Source of the DNA: Oligoflexia bacterium
GTDB lineage: Bacteria; Bdellovibrionota; UBA1018; CAIMNF01
Direction: 5' to 3'
NCBI GenBank assembly: GCA_903858975.1
Contig: CAIOKW010000340.1
Coordinates: 1 to 11,651, forward strand
DNA: 11,651 bases
In this document: piece by piece, positions 1-4,192 of the stretch
Layout of the letters: every line of letters begins with the position of its first letter
Position numbering within the stretch: the stretch's first letter is position 1
Translations under genes and position numbers: made by a program
Notes under the pieces: model-generated
The model's database searches: none
Told to the model about the DNA's origin: nothing
Seen by the model: only the letters and a program-made list of their open reading frames with translations

Positions 1-65
1 GTTGCTGCTCTGGTTGTGTCTGAGTTCTGAGTCATTCATCCTACAAGACGTATCGGATGATTACG

Positions 66-85
66 CTAAAACTTGAGTGTTTTAG
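66..85 (-). terminator. AT-rich hairpin just after trmB (weak terminator candidate)
   Basis: CTAAAAC and GTTTTAG form a perfect 7-bp stem around the 6-nt loop TTGAGT, starting 8 bases beyond the trmB stop codon. On the minus strand no run of T follows, so termination is uncertain. It may only mark the end of the trmB transcript. The remaining bases 1-65 show no gene. Confidence 0.3.
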
Positions 86-92
86 TCAGGAT

Positions 93-833
93 TTAAATCC
101 CTGGCTTTACTCGAACCTTTACCGAGTGAATCGGGAGCCCATCTTTGATAAAGAGGCGCTCAAAGAGGGTCACTTGAGGGATCTTTAAAAGTTTTGCATC
201 GGGGTTGTTGGCGTGGAGGTCTCGGCTCAACTCGATGATCTCGTAGATGTCGGAGAGGGCAGCCAGGTTCTCCATGATGAATTCAAAGTATTCAGCATGA
301 TCCGTTTTCAGGTGGAAAACCCCGCGCTGGCTCAGAAGCGGGGCGATGGACTTCAGCCAATCTTGGTCAGCCGTGCGGTTTTTCTTTTGTGCTTTTTTAG
401 GCCAAGGATCCGGGAAGAACATGTGAAGGAAGTCAATTTCTCCTTTTTCGAACATATAGGAGAGGCGATCCGCGTTGGCCCGAAAGGCCAAGAGGTTCTT
501 GACTTGAAAGTTTTTTGATTTCTCTGCCAGACGATAAATCTGTTTAAATTTCCAATCGATCCCGATGTACAGAGAATCCGGATTTTGTTTAGCCCATTCA
601 AGACAAACATGTCCTGCATTGCAGCCAATTTCTACATGAAGCGGAATTTCACTCCCGACTTCTTTGTTTGAGGAAACTCGAAATTGTTTTCTCCAATTTC
701 CTCGGTGAATTTCAGTGTCCTGATCTTGGAAGGCAAGCCCCTTCATATCCGGTGGAAGGTTTTTAAGCTTCTCCCAGTAGATGTTTTTCGAAGGGGTATA
801 TTCAAATTCAGGGCTAGACACCGAGCGCGACAT
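93..833 (-). CDS. trmB: tRNA (guanine-N7)-methyltransferase TrmB
   Basis: Cytoplasmic SAM-dependent enzyme that methylates N7 of guanosine 46 in the variable loop of tRNA. The 246-residue length is typical of the family. The Rossmann motif I region is VEIGCNAGH (residues 67-75), and the family hallmark FFPDPWPKK lies at about 139-147. LKTDHAEYF (about 175-183) and TLFE (222-225) match conserved C-terminal blocks. Motif I has Asn72 where the middle Gly of the usual GxGxG would be, a mild oddity. The ATG at 831-833 is chosen because no Met follows until residue 30, which is too far in. No Shine-Dalgarno sequence precedes it. The gene lies 160 bases downstream of the flagellin gene on the same strand, but a hairpin and a promoter-like sequence in the gap suggest separate transcription. 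Family assignment is very secure. Confidence 0.96.
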   Translation of the reverse strand: MSRSVSSPEFEYTPSKNIYWEKLKNLPPDMKGLAFQDQDTEIHRGNWRKQFRVSSNKEVGSEIPLHVEIGCNAGHVCLEWAKQNPDSLYIGIDWKFKQIYRLAEKSKNFQVKNLLAFRANADRLSYMFEKGEIDFLHMFFPDPWPKKAQKKNRTADQDWLKSIAPLLSQRGVFHLKTDHAEYFEFIMENLAALSDIYEIIELSRDLHANNPDAKLLKIPQVTLFERLFIKDGLPIHSVKVRVKPGI

Positions 834-867
834 AATATGGATATGGGGGATAACTCGAATGATGACG

Positions 868-895
868 CTTGTAAAGAAAGGCTTTCACCTGACAA
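868..895 (-). promoter_or_regulatory. Candidate sigma-70-type promoter of trmB
   Basis: Read on the minus strand, TTGTCA (5 of 6 to TTGACA; complement of 890-895) is followed after 16 bases by TACAAG (4 of 6 to TATAAT; complement of 868-873). Transcription would start near 861, giving a leader of about 28 nt for trmB. The element starts right after the proposed flagellin terminator, which supports independent transcription. It is only a consensus match. Confidence 0.35.
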
Positions 896-926
896 ACAGG
901 GTGTACACTCGAGGGAGCGCACACCC
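891..926 (-). terminator. Candidate terminator of the flagellin transcript
   Basis: On the minus strand GGGTGTGCGCTC pairs with GAGTGTACACCC over 12 positions (two of them G-U) around a 4-nt loop CCTC (stem-loop 899-926). It is followed by TGTTTGTC, which is T-rich but not a clean T run. It starts 68 bases beyond the flagellin stop and ends just before the trmB promoter candidate. The strong stem and the position favour a terminator or mRNA 3'-end stabiliser. Confidence 0.55.
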
Positions 927-949
927 CGTCTATCGAGGCGTGCGTATCA

Positions 950-966
950 TGAGTCATCCGGACTCA
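950..966 (-). other. Short perfect hairpin downstream of flagellin gene
   Basis: TGAGTC and GACTCA form a 6-bp perfect stem with a 5-nt loop, 27 bases beyond the flagellin stop. No T run follows on either strand. It may help protect the 3' end of an abundant flagellin mRNA; this is inference. Confidence 0.25.
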
Positions 967-993
967 ATCCCTATGATGTCTTTCGCTCGGGTC

Positions 994-1827
994 TTAGCCG
1001 AGTAGCTTCAATACTTGTTGCGGATTTTGGTTGGCTTGCGAGAGAACCGAGATCCCCGCTTGTGCGAGAATGTTCGACTTCGTCAATTCTGAAGTCTCGG
1101 CAGCCATGTCAGTGTCACGAATACGTGAGCGAGCTGCATCCAAGTTCTCTTTATAAGTCGAGATGTTGGTGATCGTCGACTGTAAGCGGTTTTGAAGCGC
1201 ACCGAGCGCAGAACGGTTTTCGTTCAGGCGCGTGAGTGCGTCGTCGAGTTTTTCTAAGTTGAGCTGGGCTTGTTCTTTCGACATCGTGCTGATGCCTTCA
1301 ATGCCGAGGGCTGCAGTCGTGATGTTCTGTTTGTCAGAATCAATGACGAGGCGATCTTCGAAAGCATTGTTATTGAGACCCACCTGAACTTCAAGTTTAG
1401 GTGCGGTACCATTTAAGAGCTTGGTTCCGTTAAATTCAGTGGTTGCAGAAATACGATCGATTTCTGAGCGAAGTTGCTGAACTTCTTTGTCGATGAAGCT
1501 GCGTTCTTTGTTACCGATGGTATCAGAAGCTGCTTGGATCGAGAGTTCGCGCATCCGTACAAGGATGTTTGATACTTCATTGGTTCCGCCTTCTGCGACT
1601 TGGATCAGAGAGATCCCGTCTTGGGCGTTTCGTCCAGCTTGAGAGAGTGAGCGAGTGCTTGCGCGAATTCTTTCAGAAATCGCTAAGCCCGCAGCATCGT
1701 CTCCGGCGCGGTTGATTCGATTGCCTGATGAAAGGCGTTCGAGTGATGTTTCTTGTGAGCGTTTATTTTGCTCTAAGTTGCGCTGGGCAACGAGGGCTTG
1801 GATGTTTGTGTTGATACGCAGACCCAT
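994..1827 (-). CDS. fliC: Flagellin, short form
   Basis: Structural subunit of the flagellar filament, exported unfolded through the flagellar type III system and polymerised outside the cell. The N-terminal D0/D1 signature is intact: MGLRINTNIQAL, then LERLSSGNRINRAGDDAAG at about 29-47, and RMRELSIQAA at 91-100. The C-terminal D1/D0 block follows: LGALQNRLQSTITNI at about 208-222, ARSRIRDTDMAAETSELTK at 232-250, ending in QQVLKLLG. At 277 residues it lacks a variable D2/D3 insert, so filament-surface elaboration is minimal. There is no cleaved signal peptide, as expected. The ATG at 1825-1827 has a strong ribosome site, AGGAG (complement of 1835-1839), 7 nt upstream. No other flagellar gene is in the window. 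Many lineages carry several flagellin paralogues, so the exact symbol is uncertain though the family is not. A sigma-28-like promoter and a GGA-rich leader lie upstream. Confidence 0.97.
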   Translation of the reverse strand: MGLRINTNIQALVAQRNLEQNKRSQETSLERLSSGNRINRAGDDAAGLAISERIRASTRSLSQAGRNAQDGISLIQVAEGGTNEVSNILVRMRELSIQAASDTIGNKERSFIDKEVQQLRSEIDRISATTEFNGTKLLNGTAPKLEVQVGLNNNAFEDRLVIDSDKQNITTAALGIEGISTMSKEQAQLNLEKLDDALTRLNENRSALGALQNRLQSTITNISTYKENLDAARSRIRDTDMAAETSELTKSNILAQAGISVLSQANQNPQQVLKLLG

Positions 1828-1913
1828 GGAATTTCTCCTTTATACATAGGTTATTCATCCATGAGTTAATCGTGATCCTTCACGATGCCAGACAGTCCAA
1901 GAATCGTCCGACA
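1828..1913 (-). promoter_or_regulatory. Flagellin mRNA leader with CsrA-type GGA sites
   Basis: If transcription starts near 1913, the leader is about 86 nt and contains five GGA motifs on the minus strand. One, AAGGAT, forms the entire 6-nt loop of a perfect 6-bp hairpin, ATCGTG/CACGAT (1869-1886). Another is the ribosome site itself (AAAGGAG, complement of about 1835-1841). A GGA in a hairpin loop upstream plus a GGA in the ribosome site is the arrangement known for CsrA control of flagellin translation, for example Bacillus subtilis hag. The hairpin and motifs are seen; CsrA binding is inferred, and no csrA or fliW lies in the window. Confidence 0.5.
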
Positions 1914-1919
1914 CTAGAC

Positions 1920-1946
1920 CTATCGTCAGTGGAGAATTTGACTTGA
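1920..1946 (-). promoter_or_regulatory. Sigma-28 (FliA)-like flagellin promoter
   Basis: On the minus strand TCAAGTCA, 11 bases, then GACGATAG matches the FliA consensus TAAAGTTT-N11-GCCGATAA at 5 of 8 and 6 of 8 positions with exact spacing. The conserved CGATA core of the -10 is present. It lies 93 bases upstream of the flagellin start codon, and late flagellar genes are usual FliA targets. Confidence 0.6.
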
Positions 1947-1974
1947 GCAAAAAGTGACATCATTTCAATTAGTT

Positions 1975-2003
1975 ATACCTGATCGAAAAAATCAGGTATT
2001 TTT
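1975..2003 (+). terminator. Perfect 9-bp dyad with T run between divergent genes
   Basis: ATACCTGAT and ATCAGGTAT pair perfectly around the 7-nt loop CGAAAAA, and TTTTT follows at 1999-2003, the form of an intrinsic terminator on the plus strand. No plus-strand gene lies upstream of it. It could end a short plus-strand RNA, act as an attenuator for bolA, block antisense transcription, or simply be a protein-binding dyad. The rest of the 1947-2152 gap is very A/T-rich and holds no gene. Confidence 0.45.
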
Positions 2004-2152
2004 AACCTATCGAAATTAAACATTAAAAATGAATTGATCGCGCCTGAAAAAAAGTAAAAAAAAATTCAAAGAGAGGCAAAAAATTCCTTAAGTCGCACTA
2101 CAATAGGAAGCATTTGTATACTCAAGCCTGGTTTTCTGATAGTTCTGCGTTC

Positions 2153-2404
2153 ATGACACCAGATCAATTAAAGGCTCGTATTGAACAGCTTCATCCTGAT
2201 ACCCGGGTAGAAGTGAAGGATCTCACTGGAACAATGGATCACTATCAAGTTCTAGTGGTGAGTCCTGCATTTCAGGGTAAAATGATGGTTCAGCAACATC
2301 AGATGATTATGGGGCTTTTAAAAGCCGAAATTGATTCTGAAGAAGTGCATGCCCTTTCCATGAAGACATTTACGCCAGAACAATATCAAAAAATCGGAGG
2401 ATAA
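2153..2404 (+). CDS. bolA: BolA/IbaG-family protein
   Basis: Small cytoplasmic partner of monothiol glutaredoxins in iron-sulfur cluster handling. From ATG 2153 the protein is 83 residues, the usual length of the short IbaG-like branch, and homology begins at MTPDQLKARIEQ. Family blocks are VVSPAFQGKMMVQQHQ (about 35-50) and the C-terminal VHALSMKTFTPEQY with the invariant His66. A TTG at 2114 in the same frame would add 13 non-conserved residues. It has AGGA five bases upstream, whereas ATG 2153 has no clear ribosome site. A -10-like TACAAT at 2099-2104 would place the RNA start near 2111, which favours 2153. Immediately downstream, with a 4-nt gap, is the CGFS glutaredoxin gene; the two proteins form a known heterodimer. 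Family call is secure, start codon is not. Confidence 0.9.
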   Translation: MTPDQLKARIEQLHPDTRVEVKDLTGTMDHYQVLVVSPAFQGKMMVQQHQMIMGLLKAEIDSEEVHALSMKTFTPEQYQKIGG

Positions 2405-2408
2405 AAAA

Positions 2409-2723
2409 ATGGCTCACAATCTTATTCCAGAAGTTGAAAAATTAGTAAAAAGCAGCGAAGTCGTCATTTACATGAAGGGATCGCCTGAGTTTCCAATGTG
2501 TGGTTTTTCTGCGCGCGCCGTAGCGGTATTAAAAGCAGCAGGAGCAAGTAAGCTTGCTTCTTTTGATGTGCTTTCAGACGACGATATGTGGACCGCTCTC
2601 GAAGAGTATACTCAGTGGCCAACTGTTCCTCAGATCTTCATCAAAGGACAATTTGTCGGTGGTTGCGATATCATCGGTGAAATGTTTGAGCGCGGCGAAC
2701 TTCAGGATGCCCTGAAGTCTTAA
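2409..2723 (+). CDS. grxD: Monothiol glutaredoxin, CGFS type (Grx4 family)
   Basis: Cytoplasmic glutaredoxin that binds a [2Fe-2S] cluster at its active-site Cys with glutathione and delivers or exchanges clusters, often with BolA. The 104-residue length matches single-domain GrxD. The KGSPEFPMCGFS segment (residues 23-34) holds the lone active-site Cys31, WPTVPQIF (70-77) carries the cis-Pro, and GGCDI (84-88) is the glutathione-binding end block. The ribosome site GGAGG (2396-2400) overlaps the last codons of bolA, so translation is probably coupled. The stop lies only 7 bases from the end of the convergent epmA gene. An 8-bp perfect hairpin is encoded in its last codons. Confidence 0.97.
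   Translation: MAHNLIPEVEKLVKSSEVVIYMKGSPEFPMCGFSARAVAVLKAAGASKLASFDVLSDDDMWTALEEYTQWPTVPQIFIKGQFVGGCDIIGEMFERGELQDALKS
2699..2718. other. Perfect 8-bp hairpin inside the end of grxD, at the convergent junction
   Basis: ACTTCAGG and CCTGAAGT pair perfectly around ATGC within the last codons of grxD, 12 bases from the end of epmA. No T run follows on either strand. It is the only strong stem at this convergent junction and is a candidate for bidirectional transcript-end formation, though the match to a canonical terminator is incomplete. Confidence 0.35.
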
Positions 2724-2730
2724 GTCCCGC

Positions 2731-3726
2731 TCACCAATAACTTTGAAGTGGCAGTACTTCATCGATCGATTTTGCGTCTAACATCAGCATGCAAAGCCGA
2801 TCAACGCCCAATGCGATTCCTGATGTGGGAGGCATTTTCTGGATGGACTGAAGAAGTTCTTCATCGATCGGAGAAGTGGGGTATAGGCTGCCGTAAGTTT
2901 CCGCGCGAATTTTCTGATCCTTCAGGAAGTTCGCGCGTTGTTTTTCAGGGTCTCGAAGTTCGTCAAAAGCATTCCCGAGTTCAAGCATGCCCACATAAAC
3001 TTCGAAACGATTTGCCCACGCATATCCGCGCTCATCGATGACGGGGTTACAAAGCGAGGATTGGCTGAGGGGGTAGTGGGTGACGAAGTAAGCTTGGTCT
3101 GTTGGAAGCTTCGGCTCAATGAGGTTCAGCCAAAGCTTAAAGTAGAGATCATCCCAGGGTTCTTCGGGCTCCGCAAAAATTTGATGTTTCTTGCAAACCT
3201 CATAAAGTGAAAGCGAGGTTTCGTGGGTGCGAAGGTCGATGGCTAGGAATTCTTGGAATAAGTCCACCACCCGAAAGCGCTTCCAGGGGCCTGCCAGCGA
3301 AATGCTTTTTCCTTGGAATTGAAAGGTGTCGCTCTGGTGGAGCTCTAAGCAAATCCGCCGAAAGAGTTCTTCAACTCGGTTTTGAAGTCCCCCGAGACTC
3401 AGGTTTGCCTCATAAAACTCAAGCATCGTAAATTCAGGATGGTGTTCTCTGGAGCGGGGTTCATCTCGAAAGGATGAACAGATTTGGAAAATTCTATCCA
3501 AGCCCTGTGCGAGAAGTTTCTTCATCGCAAACTCGGGGGAGGTGGGAAGAAAGGTGGCCGATTGGTCATCGGCACGTTTGAGTTCGATGGGTTTAATGTG
3601 AGGTTCCATTCCTGGACTTTGAACGAGGAGTGGGGTTCTCACCTCTATATAAGAGTGGGACCAGAAGAATTCCCGAATGGTTCGCTCGACTATAAAACGT
3701 TTTTGCCACTTTTGCGAATTGTGCAT
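2731..3726 (-). CDS. epmA: EF-P (beta-)lysine ligase EpmA (PoxA/GenX), LysRS-like
   Basis: Stand-alone class II lysyl-tRNA synthetase-like catalytic domain, without the N-terminal tRNA anticodon-binding domain. The family attaches lysine or beta-lysine to a conserved Lys of elongation factor P. From ATG 3724-3726 it is 331 residues, close to the E. coli protein. TSPEFAMKKLLAQG (63-76) and FQICSSFRDE (80-89, motif 2 Arg87) are followed by HHPEFTMLEFY (95-105). ELGNAFDELRDP (249-260) and motif 3 GIALGVDRL (303-311) complete the ligase core. AAGGA sits 7 nt before this ATG. A GTG at 3784-3786 would add 20 poorly conserved residues that run through a repeat cluster, so it is disfavoured. EF-P and the aminomutase EpmB are not in the window, so lysine versus beta-lysine use cannot be judged. 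It converges on grxD. Confidence 0.93.
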   Translation of the reverse strand: MHNSQKWQKRFIVERTIREFFWSHSYIEVRTPLLVQSPGMEPHIKPIELKRADDQSATFLPTSPEFAMKKLLAQGLDRIFQICSSFRDEPRSREHHPEFTMLEFYEANLSLGGLQNRVEELFRRICLELHQSDTFQFQGKSISLAGPWKRFRVVDLFQEFLAIDLRTHETSLSLYEVCKKHQIFAEPEEPWDDLYFKLWLNLIEPKLPTDQAYFVTHYPLSQSSLCNPVIDERGYAWANRFEVYVGMLELGNAFDELRDPEKQRANFLKDQKIRAETYGSLYPTSPIDEELLQSIQKMPPTSGIALGVDRLCMLMLDAKSIDEVLPLQSYW

Positions 3727-3754
3727 AGCGCTATCCTTACCGAGCTTTCCTGAA

Positions 3755-3787
3755 TTGCAACACTTCACTGCAGTGTTTTGCAACACT
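3755..3787. repeat. Half-site cluster: direct repeat plus 16-bp dyad (operator / activator site candidate)
   Basis: TTGCAACACT occurs twice as an exact direct repeat (3755-3764 and 3778-3787, 23 bp apart). Within this, AACACT (3759-3764), AGTGTT (3772-3777) and AACACT (3782-3787) are three half-sites. The last two form a perfect dyad AGTGTT-N4-AACACT, and CACTGCAGTG (3766-3775) is itself a perfect palindrome. The dyad centre is about 80 bp upstream of the predicted sigma-54 start, the normal range for an NtrC-type activator, and about 53 bp upstream of the epmA start codon on the other strand. It could serve either gene or both. Repeats are seen; protein binding is inferred. Confidence 0.6.
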
Positions 3788-3832
3788 CGTCAGAAGAACT
3801 TACTCTGAGCTCGAATACATTCCAGTTCAGTA

Positions 3833-3848
3833 TGGCACAGTTCATGCT
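3833..3848 (+). promoter_or_regulatory. Sigma-54 (-24/-12) promoter of the small secreted protein
   Basis: TGGCACA-GTTC-ATGCT matches the consensus TGGCACG-N4-TTGCW at 10 of 12 defined positions. It has the invariant GG (3834-3835) and GC (3846-3847) separated by exactly 10 bases. Transcription would start near 3859, giving a leader of about 46 nt. A sigma-54 promoter needs an AAA+ activator, and one is encoded about 1.8 kb downstream. No better sigma-54 match was noticed upstream of the other genes in this window. Confidence 0.65.
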
Positions 3849-3860
3849 CTATAGGTAGTG

Positions 3861-3879
3861 GCGACGCAAAACGCATCGC
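3861..3879 (+). promoter_or_regulatory. 5' UTR hairpin and ribosome site of the small secreted protein
   Basis: GCGACGC and GCATCGC pair at six of seven positions around AAAAC, beginning almost at the predicted RNA start. A 5'-terminal stem of this kind often stabilises mRNA. It is followed by AAGGA (3894-3898) at a good distance from ATG 3905. Confidence 0.35.
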
Positions 3880-3904
3880 TAAAACTTATTTCAAAGGAAC
3901 ATCC

Positions 3905-4096
3905 ATGAAATTACTATCTGTTATCGCTCTTGTACTTTTCGTATCTGCTAACTCTTTCGCAGCTGAAACTGCTGCTCCTGCTGCTGCAGCTCCTGCTGCT
4001 GCTGAAGCTCCTGCAGCTGCTCCAACAGCTGAAAAAGAAGCTCCTAAAAAGAAGAAAAAAGCTAAAAAATCTAAAAAAGCTCACAAAGCTGAGTAA
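3905..4096 (+). CDS. Small secreted Ala/Pro-rich protein with poly-Lys tail
   Basis: A 63-residue protein of no named family that I can recognise. Residues 1-19 are a classical signal peptide with a hydrophobic core (LLSVIALVLFVSA) and a likely cleavage site after SFA. The mature part of about 44 residues is low-complexity: Ala/Pro/Glu to about residue 43, then a strongly basic end with 11 Lys among the last 20 or so residues. It would be a disordered, cationic periplasmic or exported peptide. The basic tail resembles histone-H1-like tails and could bind nucleic acid, LPS or anionic wall polymers; this is inference. Almost all Ala codons are GCT and nearly all Lys are AAA, which with the good ribosome site and strong terminator suggests high expression. 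It is a single-gene unit between a sigma-54 promoter and a terminator, directly before the kinase gene. The reading frame is supported by signal peptide and flanking signals rather than homology. Confidence 0.8.
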   Translation: MKLLSVIALVLFVSANSFAAETAAPAAAAPAAAEAPAAAPTAEKEAPKKKKKAKKSKKAHKAE

Positions 4097-4119
4097 TTTT
4101 ACTCGCTTTTAGCGAAGAT

Positions 4120-4159
4120 AAAGGGTCAGGTCTCCTTGGGGGTCTGACCCTTTTTTTTT
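4120..4159 (+). terminator. Strong intrinsic terminator after the small secreted protein
   Basis: AAAGGGTCAG and CTGACCCTTT form a 10-bp perfect stem followed by nine T residues (4151-4159). It lies 24 bases beyond the stop codon. A small hairpin TCGCT/AGCGA (4103-4115) precedes it. This is the clearest terminator in the window and separates the small gene from the kinase operon. Confidence 0.93.
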
Positions 4160-4185
4160 GTTCAGAAATGGGAGTGTGTTAGCTT
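4158..4185 (+). promoter_or_regulatory. Candidate promoter of the kinase operon
   Basis: TTGTTC (4158-4163) and TAGCTT (4180-4185) are 16 bases apart and are the only -35/-10-like pair in the 33 bases between the terminator and the kinase ATG. Transcription would start almost at the ATG, implying a leaderless mRNA. The match is weak (4 of 6 and 3 to 4 of 6). Confidence 0.25.
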
Positions 4186-4192
4186 AGTAGGG

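Noticed and set aside
36..60. Inverted repeat TCATCC / GGATGA near the window start
   Set aside because: The 13-base loop and 6-bp arms are within what chance allows, and no gene context is visible.
684..1172. A 162-codon plus-strand frame across the trmB-flagellin gap
   Set aside because: It runs antisense through the ends of two secure genes, has no family features, and its non-overlapping part covers terminator and promoter candidates.
3724..3786. Upstream GTG start for epmA
   Set aside because: The 20 extra residues are not conserved and run through the repeat cluster, whereas ATG 3724-3726 has AAGGA at good spacing and matches the family length.
3960..4030. GCT/CTG triplet-rich tract as a possible microsatellite or phase-variable repeat
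   Set aside because: It is explained by Ala-rich coding with biased GCT use; interruptions by CCT, GAA and GCA argue against a pure slippage tract.
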